A stretch of DNA of 64,000 bases from assembly GCA_900312665.1 (NCBI GenBank), contig ONZQ02000018.1, forward strand, positions 148,264 through 212,263, written 5' to 3'. A model generated the notes under the pieces. The model had not been told where the DNA came from and ran no database searches. It worked only from the letters and a program-made list of their open reading frames with translations. Position 1 is the first letter of the stretch. Each line of letters opens with the position of its first letter. This document shows, in pieces, positions 12,052 to 24,519 of this stretch. The translations under genes and the position numbers were made by a program. Source of the stretch: Cephalotrichum gorgonifer. Its lineage: Eukaryota; Ascomycota; Sordariomycetes; Microascales; Microascaceae.

Positions 12052-12667
12052 TATGATTGTTGCTCTGAGTCATGTTAGAGGACCTTATTCAAGATGATCG
12101 TCGGGCACTAGCCGTGGGACCTGAGATCAGGAACTCGTACTTGCTGCGTAACAGAGTGCTGGTTAAACGGCGTACCTACACAACTTGGACTGAACACACG
12201 GATATAAGATTATTGCTACGCCCCAGAGATTTTTACTATAATGCGAGCAGATATAAACTCTCAATGAAACAGAGCTTCCATCGATAGACAATCCCGGGGG
12301 AAAAGGATAACCCAGAAATGAGAAAAAAAAACTCCGATTCAAAGCTATGCGCTTCGAGAGGGCCTAGATGCGAGACATTCTACACGCTACTGGCACGCCA
12401 TCTGCGTCATTTACCTTCGAGGTCCCGCTAGTTCAGGTTAACATCAGGGTCGGGTGGACGAATCGGTGGATTGAAGGTGGCATGGTTTCCGGCTGTGCCG
12501 GCGGTGGGAACAAGATGGGTTTTCCTCCTGCTCGGAATGACTATGTTAAATATTGGAGCTACGAGTTCTAGACTAGGGAAACCACCACGCGGGAATATTC
12601 CTATCCGACCTATTTCCTATTCTGTCATGTCGCCTAGCCTAATATCCCAAGCGGCCTGTCCCCTGCT
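12052..12667. other. Intergenic, no supported gene
   Basis: Lies between the tRNA 5' side and the 3' end of the His-rich gene. One A-run near 12323. No coding evidence. Confidence 0.5.
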
Positions 12668-13417
12668 CTAACGCCTCTCGTAGAACCCCTCATGGTGTCT
12701 CTCACCATGACCTCCCTGGTTTCCTCCGTGATGACCCCCATGGTGCCCCTCATGATGCCCTTCCCCATGACCCTGGTGTCCCCCATGGTGTCCCTCATGA
12801 TGCCCCTGATGCAACTCATGCCGCGTTTCATGTTGTCGCCTCTGCCGCTCCTGATTGTCCCTCTCGGCACTGAGCTCCTCTGCACTCTCCGGAAACCTGT
12901 CCTCCGCACTCGTCGCGTGCCTCTCCCCGACTGGGCGTTCTTCATCCAGTCTACGTTCTCTCACTGGATCCCTCGCATCCACTCCAACCCCTACGTAGCC
13001 TGTCCTCTCCTTCTTCCCCCTCCCGTGCCTCTCCTTACTTGACATACCCGAGATCGGGTGCCCGATTCCCTTGTCAACGTCGGCGCTCGTGGCGCCAGGC
13101 AGCGTGTCGGTGGTGTCCACATCAGCTCCCCACTGCCCGCCGGAAGCTTTCGGCGTGAAGCTGTGCTCGGGCGGCGCGGTTCCCGCAGGGTACGCCTGCG
13201 CGTGGAACTCGGGGTAGGCGTCGTTTCCTAGCTTGACACCAGGGGCATGCTTTGTACGAAGTTAGAAAACTTCTCAGGACTTGAGGATTTCTTTGCGGTC
13301 CAAGGCAATGGGGTGAATGAAACTTACGCCTTTTGTAGTAAGGGGGTGTGAAGGGGGCACACGGGCGTGGAATTCGCCCTGGTTGGCCAGATTGTTGATA
13401 TCCTTGTTTCCAGACAT
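12668..13417 (-). CDS. Histidine-rich hypothetical protein, 223 aa
   Basis: Two exons: 13417-13328 and 13249-12668; intron 13250-13327 (78 nt, GTAAGT donor). The spliced N-terminus MSGNKDINNLANQGEFHARV, then LTTKG-HAPGVKLGNDAYPEFHAQAYPAGTAP, resembles a conserved uncharacterised fungal family. The middle is charged and Arg/Glu-rich. The last 50 residues are a degenerate repeat of G-H-H-E/G and G-H-Q/G-G units with about twenty His, ending HHEGFYERR. No signal peptide or membrane segment is seen, so it is probably cytosolic. The tail could bind Zn, Ni or Cu, but that is inference. The reverse strand of this tail is rich in CCATGG/CCTCATG repeats, which produce spurious Met-rich frames. Confidence 0.85.
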
Positions 13418-14351
13418 GGTTTGCTATATTTTGTGGATGTGATCTTCGTAGAGTTTGTCGTTTCGGAGCGCAAACCGTCTCATATATGTCGTGGATGTTC
13501 TCAACACTTGTGAATTCGGAGAGAAACTATGTTGCGGTGTGTAACAGTAGACATGGAATAGTTGAGAAACATGAAAGACGATATAAATACCATGGGCTCG
13601 TCTTATGTACCAGATCAGTGAAACAAGTCATGTCATGGTAGTCAGTCGTACTACGTCATTCCTTGTAAGGCGGCAACCATAACGGCACGTTACGGGCTCA
13701 TGATTCAATCGCGCCCTTGGTAGTCGCACAGTAGCCTAGGTGCCCGTTACTAGGTTGTTCCAGCGACGTTGAATATGTCTCTCTTAGCTGTGCCCGATCG
13801 TAGATTACTAGTCAATTCTAGTGTACTAAATACTCCCGCACCCGTAATAATGAAGGAAGCATACCGCCGTGCGTCCTATTAGCCAGGTTTCGCAACAAGG
13901 GCTAGTTATCTAGGAACGTAACGTATATGTCATCACTATGCTTCCTCGTTTTTGCCCATCGGGGGATTGAGATGTCGAGATCGGGCTGCGCCTAACCCGT
14001 TTACCTATATATCGGGGATCAATGCTATTTAGTGATAACCTAGATAGATGTATATTAGCCATTGGATCTTGACTATGCCATCTTCTCTCAGCCTGAAGTC
14101 GACTACAACCTTCTCATACGTACCTCGCAGGGACCCTTCCACCGTCCTTCGCATGATTTGATACCTGAGGACCCGCTAAGGAGAGTTACGTTGTCGCTGC
14201 TGTGGTTAATCTTGTAAGTGCGGCGCCTCTATGATTTGACTCCGAAAATTACGCGACCTTGGATTCATCATATATATATATATGTATATATTAACTATTT
14301 GCGTAAACAGACTCCTTACTCTCATATCAAATCTATATGCTGTCATAAACC
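13418..14351. other. Intergenic, no supported gene
   Basis: Contains the promoter of the His-rich gene and the 3' flank of the membrane protein gene. A (TA)n run lies at about 14270-14290. No coding evidence. Confidence 0.5.
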
Positions 14352-16357
14352 TTATCTCCCTTGGAAAGGCCGTTGTGAATTTTCCTCCGCAGGGAGAGGG
14401 GCGTACGCGCCTGGTGCCCGGCCGAAACGACTAACGGGTGGTGACGCTGGACTTATAAATCCCCGTCCCTGGAAAGAGTGCCTCTCGTCCTGCCCCCCTA
14501 TAGCAGCAGGGGGTAGCTCCAGGTCCTGCATACCCGACGTTGCACCGGGCCGAGGAAGCAATGGGGATCCAGATCCCGGGTCGTGCAGGGGCGATCCATA
14601 CGACACGGACGACACGGACCCAGATCTTGGACCGTACAGGGGCGATCCATACGACACCGACCCAGATCTCTGACCATCCATGGGCGATTCATACGGCGCG
14701 GACCGCAGCTCCGTGTCTCGGGTGCCGTCATCGTGTACGTCCTTATACGCCTTCTCCTTTTCATCCTCTGCGAGACGGAAGACGCGGCCGCCGGGCTTCA
14801 TGATGTGGTGCATTGCGACGAAGGTGACGACCTGGAGGCCAAGACATAGGCCCACCAGTGCCGGGTAGACTACCTTGCCATTCTTCTCCCGTTCGTCGAG
14901 AACATCGAGGATGACAAATGCGTCGTTAATACCTAGAGAGTATACTGCCGACCTAAGTACTCTGTTAGCCTCGTCTTTACGATAGTCTCGTGATCCGGGG
15001 ATAGGGTAAGAGAGACGTACCAGCACCAACAGGTATTGAAGATTCCAATCGATGAAAGTATTACCACGGTCATTATTGGAACCGCGATAAAGACATCCTT
15101 CACAGCAACTAGGTACCAGGCGAGCTTCTTGCTGCGAACCTTATTAAGCAGGTAGGTAAGACCTGGGCTTATGAGTAACGCGGCGCCAAGCGTCATCACC
15201 CACAGCGTCCTACAGCCAAGCCCGACGTTCGGCGTTTCATACAAGATGACAAACGCGCACACGACGGCGATGAGTATAGGGAAGTAGGCGACCAAAAGCA
15301 GATACAGAGTCGACTTGTCCGCCTTGTGGCCGCTCGGGATGAGACGCTTGTTCTTCCGGTAAGAATAAACGCTCCCGTTCCACGGCTGAGCGTCGAAGTA
15401 GTTACTCAAGCTGCTTGTTTGATTCTTCGCCATGATCCACTTCGACTGGGACACGAGATGGGGCGAGTTGGGGAAGTAGTGCAGATCTCGCTTGCGGCCC
15501 TTCATGGTGCGGAGGTAGCGCTCCACCACCCGCAGACAGGTCCGCCGGCTAGTGAAGCCGCTGAGGGTGTTGCTGAGCAAGACGGCCGACACGATCCAAG
15601 ACAGGAACATGGCGGTACCGATTCGTCCGCCGGGCTTGCTCGACTGCTCGCCTCCGATCTGGGGATCAAGAGAGGCGACGACCGTCCAGAGGTAATTCAA
15701 GATGATGATGGTCGTTCGTAGAACCTCGTTAGTCCGGGAGTCGGCCAGTTCGTCTGCCGTCTCCCGCAGGATATAGTCCGAATCCTCCATTGAAAGCTGA
15801 GCCGCGCTCTCTCGCATGATGGCGTCGAGATCGCCCTGCGCCGTGGGCATATTATCAGTCAGCTCGTCGAAGGCCGACATCAGGGCGGCGTAGGACCTGG
15901 CCATCATGTCTTCCTCCGGTTTCAACCCTGTGTGCCGGAGCGCGATATGGTAGAATCGGTTCCAGACTTCCGCTTTCGTTAACAGCGACCACATGCTATC
16001 AATGGGATCGCCGAGATAGTGGAAGATGACAAGAAAGCGGTTGAAGTGGCCAACCCTGGGGAGGTGCAGGTTGCCAATCATCAGGAGGACGGGGAACAGC
16101 CAGGTGAGGAGGCGGGGCCACATGTCGTCGTATAGGTCGAAATCGGGGTTGGCGCATTCAGACCGGCAGCCGTTGATCGTGAGCTGCAGGTTCTCTGGAT
16201 CAGACATGTATTGCGTCCCGTTGAAGTGGAATATTGAGGCGTCTGACGCGAGAGACTGGTTCGCGAGGCGATCTTGGATCTCCTTGTTGCAGGCCTGGAG
16301 GTTAACGGCCGAAGCCCCCACCACGAAGGTGAGGGCGAGGGAGAATTTGGCGAGCAT
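14352..16357 (-). CDS. Polytopic membrane protein with signal peptide, 645 aa
   Basis: Two exons: 16357-15021 and 14952-14352; intron 14953-15020 (68 nt, GTACGT donor, GGCTAACAG branch, TTAG acceptor) restores NTCWCW-SAVYSLGIND. The N-terminus MLAKFSLALTFVVGASA is a good signal peptide, followed by a lumenal/extracellular Cys- and Asn-glycosylation-rich stretch. Hydrophobic segments follow at about residues 83-99, 216-232, 247-266, 345-368, 375-396 and 404-440, and one more in exon 2 (YPALVGLCLGLQVVTFVAM). The cytosolic C-terminal tail contains three imperfect SYGSPLYGPRSGSVS-type repeats. I do not recognise a named family; it resembles fungus-specific multi-pass proteins of unknown function. 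A receptor or transporter role cannot be decided. Confidence 0.85.
14575..14700 (-). repeat. Coding minisatellite in membrane protein tail
   Basis: Three imperfect tandem units of about 45-55 bp sharing a GGGGCGATCCATACGACAC core encode the Ser/Gly/Tyr/Pro repeats in the cytosolic tail of the 14352-16357 gene. The third copy is the most diverged. Unit differences partly keep frame (9-bp insertion of GSVSSV), as expected from length polymorphism under coding constraint. Confidence 0.75.
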
Positions 16358-19165
16358 TTTCGGACAGTGCTAACTATCTACTTATCCTTCGCGTCGAGAC
16401 TCAGGGAGATAGACATGAAGTTCAAAGCCATGATTGTTGTTGGGCTAGATAAAATGGGCTGGTCTGAGGAGGTTGAGCTGCGATATAGAGGGAGAACATT
16501 CCGTATTTATTGAAGTTTCGAAGCCGCGAGGACTACGGCATCAAATTTGCAGGCGACAGCCACATTTTACCCACTCATAGCCGACGCTCGCTCTAGGGCG
16601 AAGGAATGCATTTCGGGTATAGAGTCATTGTTTCCCTCCGTGACCAGGTCGTGTGGTGTCAAGGGCACAGCCCGATGGCACCCTACTTATCACAGAGAAT
16701 CCAGCCCCGAAACGCCGTGCCGAATTACCCCGGATCGTTCAGATGAATGCACGCCAGGGCCATGTGCATGGTCGACGCAAAGGCCCTGACCGTCCCCTAC
16801 ATGCCACCCGCATACAAGTACTTGGCGCAGCTGCTAAACGCCTCTCCTCGTACTCTCATGGGGCAACAAGGGAGGATGGTGTTACAATATGGTCCAATGG
16901 CCTTACTTCTCCTCGGTAAGTCTCCCGTCCTCCAGCCATCGATGAGGGCGGAGCAATATGTGGCACGTGTAGTATGAGCTGCACGGGTCACCGCGTGGCA
17001 GACCGCTGGACCCCTGATGTATGCATCATATCGGCCCTAGCCAGTGGGCTTTCGATTCCAGTTTAATCTCGCTCTGATCCAGACTGGGGGAATGGTTGTA
17101 GCGTGTCTGCACCCCTGGCATATTCTCTGACCTCTTGATAGGACTCGTTGTGCCGCGTGCGTTGTCCGCGGCATCTTATTCGTCGACGAGGCGTCTCTTT
17201 ATGCGCATGGCTTGGCGGGGTATTTCAATGAGCTCCTCGTACAAGCCTCATGCTGGAATAATTAGAGGCTCGAGGCCACCCCTTAACGGAAGTACCGGAA
17301 ACGACAGCAGGCAAAGCCCTCCGAACTATTGAAAAAAGGTGTGGCGCAGCCGATGGTATGCAGTAGTGGTTTCCATAGCCGCCTAGAGAGATTCCGCGAA
17401 GGACGAAAATAGGGCGACCGCGGAATGAAGGCGCACGAGGACACCGCCGGTTCCCGTTTCGGCCACCGAGGGTATTATAAAAGACTAAATACAATTGTGC
17501 AGCCTTGATATAGAGCACTGAAGTCTATACAACCCACGTCTTGTGCCGTGTATCCGTAGGAGTCAATGATAAAGCTGGTCGGGGCCCCAGAAACTCCGGC
17601 AGATGATGCCGCCCTGCCTTCACTCCTCGGTGAGCAAGCACATATTAGCGGATGAACATTCCCTATGACTCCATGGCCCCGTCAGTTGTGACCAACACTG
17701 CGCCTGTCTACCTTTCCAAAGACCGCCTTGGTCGGAGAGTAATTGCGCCGACTGGGTGACATCAGGTGCAGGTCTGTAGTTTGGCTCTAGCACGACTAAC
17801 CGTCTCCCAACCGTCTCCCCCAGATATTCGATGAGGATGGATCCCCACTTCCTCGTATGTTCCTCCCCGGTTCTCTTTCTTCCCCCGGCCACCTACTCTA
17901 TAGCGCCCGCCCAAGAAACCGTTTATGTAGCATCTTAATGCTGATGGTATTTGGAGCTCTAGAATGTATAGAGGATTTCGCATCCTACGCCCTGTCTCCT
18001 GTTCTTGGAAGCACCTGCATTTACCAAACTAGAATGATCCTGAGACACCTATGCGGTTCTAAGACTATGAACAGAGCACGCAGCTGAAAGATTACCCCGT
18101 GAAAGTCTCACGACTCCATCGCCTCCGTCAAACCGAACCCAACGTCTGAATCAGCACTACGAAGGGAGTTGGGCACCCCATCCCCGGGTCATGATGCATC
18201 TCCGCCCGGAGAATACCAGGATCAAGGAGATATGCAAAAGGCAGACATTCACTACCTGGAGTTAGCACAGACGACGCTCCAGGCAACTTCTCCTCCGGCC
18301 GGCTTCCTACTGCCCTCAAAACGTGGGTTCCCAGCCTAGTGCAGTACCTTCATCCAATGGACACGCTACTGGACAGACTTTTGAGCCAGAAGATGGTGGT
18401 GAGATGTCGATATATGAGTACTGTCCCGCCAGCGAGAGGTTCATAATTCAACCAGGGGCAACATCTACAGCTACAAGAGGATCAAAACTCCGAATATAGC
18501 CAACGAACTCACTATATCCCTCGGATTATACTTTGGCCGACAGCCATGCGCCAGTACGTCATCACCCCGGGGGAGCTGAGTCTTGGATAAGTACTATGAC
18601 GCAAGTCCAAGACATTGCTGTTGTCCTCCATACGCACTTTGACCTCCAAGCCAAGCATAATCATGCCTCCCTTCAACACTTCAAACCCAACCCCGCCTTT
18701 CGTAGGGCTGTTAGGGTGGCGCGAGTACCGAGGGCGGCCCAATCAGGGTGCGCCCTGCGGGAGAAGATTGCTCCGCTCTCGGTAAGCATACGAGGATCTG
18801 CATGTCATTTTCCATTAATGAATGCTTTCCACCAATAGCGCTTCGTCTGCAAACCCTCCCGCCATCGGCCATGGTCTTGAACACGAACAATTCGAGCTTG
18901 GCGCCATGCATTGCGTTGTCCGTGAATACGAGATCGATCGCATGTCTCCTCTGGACTCGTGACATGGGCAGAAACCACGGGGCTGGTTGGCCTGCTATGA
19001 ATAGATTCGTAAAGAGTGTGAAGTATAAAGTCGAGACATCAACCCAGCCGTCAGCATCTTAAATCCAAAAGCAGACACACAACCTCACGCTCGTTTCAAC
19101 ACATACAACACCATCTCGCGGGCACCAGCCTTGATATACCAACCTCATATTCCTCTTCCAAAACA
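16358..19165. other. Long intergenic stretch, no supported gene
   Basis: About 2.8 kb between the membrane protein and the But2-like gene. Frames of 60-105 codons occur on both strands, but none has a domain, signal peptide or paired splice signals I trust. A minus-strand frame at 17620-17892 looks partly protein-like (WGSILIEYLGETVGRRLVVL) but has no recognisable relatives or clear ends. Could hold a relic gene or non-coding RNA. Confidence 0.45.
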
Positions 19166-19720
19166 ATGCAGCTCCTCAGCCTCCTCGCGGCGGCCTCCGT
19201 CGCCACCGCCGCCGCCCTCACCCCCCGCCAGCAAATCGGCAACCTCCTCTACCCCTCCGGGACCTTCCGCCACTGGGTCAACACCGGCGCCATCATCACG
19301 GACCCGCAAGACCAGCTCCTAATCGTCAAGAACGGCAGGGCCGCCGATGAGACGACCACCATCGTTACCTTCGACTTCCCCGCAGACTCAGCTGGCAAGA
19401 AGTGCGAGCTCCTCTTCGAGCTCTGGGGCGACCGCGACCACTCCACGGGGACCCAGACCCTCGACGTCTTCACGTACACGGACCCGCCACAAGCTCTGGC
19501 CGCCCTCGCGGTGGAGATTAAGAGCAGGGACGTGCACGTCGGGCGCATCGTGGCTCCGTTGCAGGCGAATGCTACGTGGACGCAGTCGTACCACGGGTAC
19601 CCGACGATCGACTGCCCGGCTGGGGCGCGGCTCGGTCTGCAGTATGTTGGTGCTGGCGATGCGGTGGAGGTGCGGTGGGACATTGGTGTTACGGGGCCGA
19701 GGTTCCGGATCCATTACTAG
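19166..19720 (+). CDS. Secreted But2 C-terminal-domain-like protein, 184 aa
   Basis: Single exon starting MQLLSLLAAASVATAAALTPRQ, a clear signal peptide with an Ala-rich cleavage region. The mature part has the pattern of the fungal But2 C-terminal (ubiquitin 3 binding protein But2) domain: FDFPADSAGKKCELLFEL, TLDVFTYTDPP, a beta-rich middle and IDCPAGARLGLQ near the end. Only two Cys are seen, which could form one disulfide. Secreted But2-domain proteins are abundant in fungi and their extracellular role is unknown. An upstream in-frame alternative start is absent; the C-rich, A-rich leader (CCAAAACAATG) supports this ATG. Confidence 0.88.
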   Translation: MQLLSLLAAASVATAAALTPRQQIGNLLYPSGTFRHWVNTGAIITDPQDQLLIVKNGRAADETTTIVTFDFPADSAGKKCELLFELWGDRDHSTGTQTLDVFTYTDPPQALAALAVEIKSRDVHVGRIVAPLQANATWTQSYHGYPTIDCPAGARLGLQYVGAGDAVEVRWDIGVTGPRFRIHY

Positions 19721-20435
19721 TGAGTACGGGCAGAGAGCGTACATACCGGGATGGACATGGTATATACACCCAGCTCGGGGAGATTGAATATTCCACAAAG
19801 GGCTTCCTTCTTCACAATAGTTCGAATGCCGAAAATACAAGTGTCATGATTACAGAAGATTTGACCCCTGGGCCAAAAGTTCATTTCTATGCCCTGCTAT
19901 ACTTTCTTGAGAGCAGCACTGGCTTATATTCAACGCATGAACGAATGTGGCAAAACAGCACGTTCTCTATTGTGATATTCAATGATGTCGATATGGATAG
20001 GTATCGAACGGTCTTCACATAAGGGATGACCAGATCGAATTCGGGCTTATAATAAAATATAGGATGAGAAATTGTATTACAGCATACCCGATCTTGAAGC
20101 GCCGTGTTGCATTCGATCGACATTCGTTATTGGTTATAAGCTTGCTCATGCAGCTACGCGCTTCATCACAGTCCCTTCTTACCCCAGCGCTCTTGACTGA
20201 TTGGTCTGTTCCTTGACTACGCCTGGTCCTTCAACATCTTCCCGCCCAACACGCCTTTTGATCACCCCTTCCCCACTTTTCTCTAGGTAACACGCCCAGG
20301 GCCTTGAACTGTAGAACCGACATAACTTCTAACCACCAGCTAGCTCATTATCCATATTTCCTTGCTTTGAACTCATCACTGGCCTAACTTCTATTTACTT
20401 AATAATCTTTTATTGTCGTTACAAGAACTCCCATT
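19721..20435. other. Intergenic, promoter of the NACHT gene
   Basis: No supported coding region. T/C-rich sequence just before 20436 is a typical fungal 5' leader. Confidence 0.5.
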
Positions 20436-23400
20436 ATGGACCCATTTGCGGCGCTTAGTACGGCGGCCGCTCTCGCCCAATTCGTCGAGCTGGGCGCGCG
20501 TCTCATATCGAAGGCCCATGACATCTATTCTTCAGCGGCCGGAATGGCAGAGGAGGACGAACAGCTGGGCTTTATTGTTGACCGACTGTCCAGCCTGTCA
20601 AAATCGGCCATTTCCAAGGAACCGTACGGGATGCAGACCGATGCCGCGAAGTCTCTGGCTGTGGTTGCCGACAAATGTCAACAGCTCTCGGCCAAGCTCC
20701 TGGAGATCTTAGAACGAACAAAGGCTAAAGACCCAAACTCCAGACGGCAGAGCGCGGTAGCCGCACTCAAGAGCATGTGGTCCGAGAAGGAGAAGAAGGA
20801 GCTGAAGGAACAGGCCGATGATTGCCGAAATCTCCTCCATGTTCAGTTGACGCTAGTCATGGGGTAAGTCTGGGCCCTAGGTACGCCGTGTTAATGTTAA
20901 GTAAACTGAAAGTCATGGAGGTCCGAAACGGTCGATCGACTGAGGAAACTTGCGGAGACGGGCCAATCTAATGCTGAAGACCTAAACTCCCTACGGAAAC
21001 ACGTCGCAATCATTCAGGATGGGGTGACTGTCAGCAGCCTGAGCTCAGAAGTTGAGACACAAATTGAGAGCCTCTTCAAGCTTTCCAGGCAAGCGCTAAA
21101 TTCGATAACCTCCCATCGGATTCTCAACTGCCTGTCCTTCTCCGACATGCACGGCAGATATAACAATGTGCCTGGAGCCCACTCCAGCACCTTTGAATGG
21201 ATATTCGACAACGCAGTCCAGAGGAGGCATGAGAAGGCGCTGGAGGGCCGAACGCTATTCCGGGAGTGGCTGGAATCTGGGGACGACGTCTTTCACATTT
21301 CAGCCAAACCTGGTGCTGGAAAGTCCACCCTTATGAAATTCCTCATCCGACACCCAAGCACACGCGACCTCTTGGAAACCTGGGCTGCAGGGAGAAAGCT
21401 GGTCATAGCCAAATTCTTCTTCTGGAAGCCCGGGAAGCAGACGGAGCATTCCATCCCGTCGATGCTCCGGACTCTACTCTACGACAGCCTCGAGCAATGC
21501 CCCGCACTCTTCACCTCCGTTCTCCCATCGCAATGGTGTCGTGTTGATTCACTACCGTGGCAGGCGCCCGTTGAACTCCAGTTTAGCGATGAGGAGATAC
21601 TAGGTGCATTTGATCGCCTAATCACGCACATCAGTACCACGAAAGATGAGCGCTTCTGCTTCTTCATCGATGGACTTGACGAATTCGAGCCAAAGCTCGG
21701 GGAGTCGTACAAGAGTCTGGTTAGGCAGATTTCTGATTGGACTGCGAGATCTGGAGGTAACTTGAAGTTCTGCGTGTCAAGCAGAGAGTTTGATGTCTTC
21801 TTGGAGAGCTTCAAAGGGCCCTGCGGCCTGAAATTGCAAGACCTTACGCGCGACGACATGGAGAAGGTCACCCGCGACACGTTAGAACGGAATTCCGACT
21901 TCCAGGCGCTAGAGAAACCCGAGAACGGAACGGAACACCTGATATCTCTCGTTCTCAACAAGGCCAATGGCGTCTTTTTGTGGGTGTCTTTGGTTGTATC
22001 ACTGTTGGATCAATCATGCGACGATGGGGACACCTTCAGCGAGCTGGAGCGTAAAGTCCATGCGCTACACCCCGAAATAAAGAAGCTGTTTCGTCAACTT
22101 TTAGATTCAGTCCATGAGTCTGACAGGGCTCGGTCTGCACAGACGTTTGCCATTGTGCTAGAGCTCCAGCGTGAAATGAGGCAGATTTCATTCTCGTTGA
22201 TTCGGTATTCGTTCCTCGACGATTATATCAAGAACACGGAATTCGCTTCAGACGTCGACGAACTGGAGAAAATCATCGATATGCAAGGGGACGAGGCGCG
22301 CATGAATTCACGCCTGAGGAGAGCTCGCAAGCAGCTTTATAAGAACTGCAAGGGCCTGCTTGAAATTGGTCGGCCCAAGAACAACTTTTCAGCCGGCGTT
22401 GAGAGGCCCTGGTTTGAATCATATACCAGCTCCCCGGATGACTTCGATTACTCGAAATGGCAAGGGAGGAAATGGCGAGAGAGCTGGGACGACTGGTGGC
22501 TGGAACGCGAAAACGGGACGCTTGGGGTACAACAATTTACGGACTGGATAGTGCTAACCCATCGCGACATCCACGAGTTCCTGATGGACGAGGAGATTCA
22601 GCAAGACCGCTTCACCCTTATCCATGATTTTGACGTCTTGGGGGCAATTTGCCAGACCTTTACTGCCGAAGCAACATTATGCATTCCAGCGAGTCTGCGC
22701 CTGCTGCATCAGAAGCCGATGAACGCACTAAGCATGGAGCTTCAGTGCATTCTCCGTCAAGTATCCATCCAACAGGACGCTTCATGCGCTAGAAAATATC
22801 TGGCACCACTGAATAATCTTGATCTCCTCCGCTCTCAGCACAAGCCCCTCGAGTCTGTAGGGGAAAGAAAGAAAATACAATGGCACCAGGTCTGCGATGC
22901 TGGAGGTACGCCGAGAATACCTGATTCTGCATTCTCCGTCTGTCTCTTTGCATGTACTCAAGGTGTTCAACAATACATCGAGAGTGACGTACCATATTTT
23001 GGTCTCAAGCAGGCCATCGAGGATGGGAGCATAGCATGGATGCTCTTTTACGCACTAACACATCGGGATGTACCCTATGTGCCACGTCTGCTACGCCAAA
23101 CTTTCGAGCGGGGATGCTGCCCTAACCAGGCAGTGTCGTCCAATCCAGACATGACCCTGTGGGAGGCCTTTATCCACCTTACCCTTACCGATCGAGTGTT
23201 CCTTCAGACAGGCAGCCCGGAGGCACTCCCCATCTTCCTTGAGTATGGGGCGAATCTAGATATCTCAGTAGCGGTAGTCAAGTCCGACGAGTCCGACGAG
23301 TCCGACGAAGAGTTGATAATGTCTAGAACTTCCTCGTCACCACCTTGTAGGACGACCAAAATACCGCCAGAATATGACTTCTACCCTGACAACAATGTCC

Positions 23401-23876
23401 TGCCTCAGGTTGCAGACTTCATTCGTTCCAAGAGAGGGACGGCGAATCTGCGGGATATTCTTGCGTTTCTGCAGCTTCCATACGAGGAAGGCGTATTGGC
23501 TCCTACGGGCCAGGCCATAGATGAGGCGGACGGTCAAGAATCGTCCCGCGCCATCGACGCCCCACTATCCTCCTATCCATCCTCATTTGCGGAGGACGAC
23601 ATGGCGATGCCTGAGGCCGTTCCACCAACCGCAGGATCTGAGGTAGAGGAGGACGATCATGACACTCTAGCAGGCGAGAGTAGCACTGAGATGGAGGCCG
23701 GGAGCCGCAAACGTACCGGGGACGTCATGCGTAATCCGATCGCCACATTTGCGCTCGGTAAGTACTTATCTGTCGGTACCTGCCCATAGGCACATATTGA
23801 CCGCTAATGTTTGGATGATACAGGCATCGTTTTCAGTTACATACTCTCTCGGATAATGGCTGGATGGAGAATCTAG
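20436..23876 (+). CDS. NACHT/STAND (NLR-like) protein, 1105 aa
   Basis: Three exons: 20436-20863, 20921-23757, 23824-23876; introns 20864-20920 (57 nt, GTAAGT) and 23758-23823 (66 nt, GTAAGT, CTAAT branch, ACAG). The N-terminus (MDPFAALSTAAALAQFVELG) is the helical N-terminal domain typical of fungal STAND proteins. Walker A is GAGKST at about 274-279, Walker B is FCFFIDGLDEFE at about 388-399, and a sensor-like KFCVSSRE follows. The C-terminal half is helical without ankyrin, WD40 or TPR repeats I can recognise. An acidic SDESDESDEE run precedes it at about 23281-23310. The last exon adds LGIVFSYILSRIMAGWRI, a hydrophobic tail. Such proteins act as NTP-dependent intracellular sensors in incompatibility and immunity-like responses. 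Confidence 0.93.
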
Positions 23877-24519
23877 CTTGGAAATTCAAGGTATATCCTT
23901 TCCTACTATTGCAGGCGGTTAAAGGCGACATGAGTCTACCTCCTGAGGTTTATAAGAACCAAAAGAAGGGTCGGTGGGAGGCCCGATACTGAGTCGTAAG
24001 AAATTCTAACGAGGTTATGAGATACGCGGTACTGATAGCCAAGTATTACTACTTACTATCTACATGTACGGGGTATATGCTAGATAGTTGACCACTGGCC
24101 CAAAAGGCAAAGTATCTGCCAATGATATTAGCTGGTCAGATTATGTTAGATTGGGTTAATAGAGCGCCTTCTGAGTATTAGAAGAGAGATTGGTACTTTT
24201 CTCACCTTTCGTACATTGGTCAATTCTCTACAGATTGATAATATGCTCACTTTATCAGAATGTTTACGTTAACGAGGTTGCCAATGCATTATCGAATTAA
24301 ACAGTTTGAAAACGCTCTGGCTTTGTCGGGATATGCGATCAAGGAACCTCAGCTCATCACACCGTCTCCGCACATGTGGATTTCATAGTTATCCAGTCGC
24401 CGTGCCTACCCCACGGGCAAAAGCAGACAGGCTCAAAATAAGAGTACCAGGAATGTATTGTTGATTGTGGGGCACCTCAAGCAAGTCAGTCAAGCAACCT
24501 AACTCAACGCTGTCCAGCC
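23877..24519. other. Intergenic, no supported gene
   Basis: Relatively AT-rich spacer between the NACHT gene and the 2EXR gene. No coding evidence or repeats. Confidence 0.5.

Noticed and set aside
12692..13042. Met-rich frame opposite the His-rich tail
   Set aside because: Direct consequence of CAT/CAC repeats read on the opposite strand.
17620..17892. Short minus-strand frame resembling a conserved protein
   Set aside because: Some hydrophobic patterning, but no start context, domain or splice evidence.
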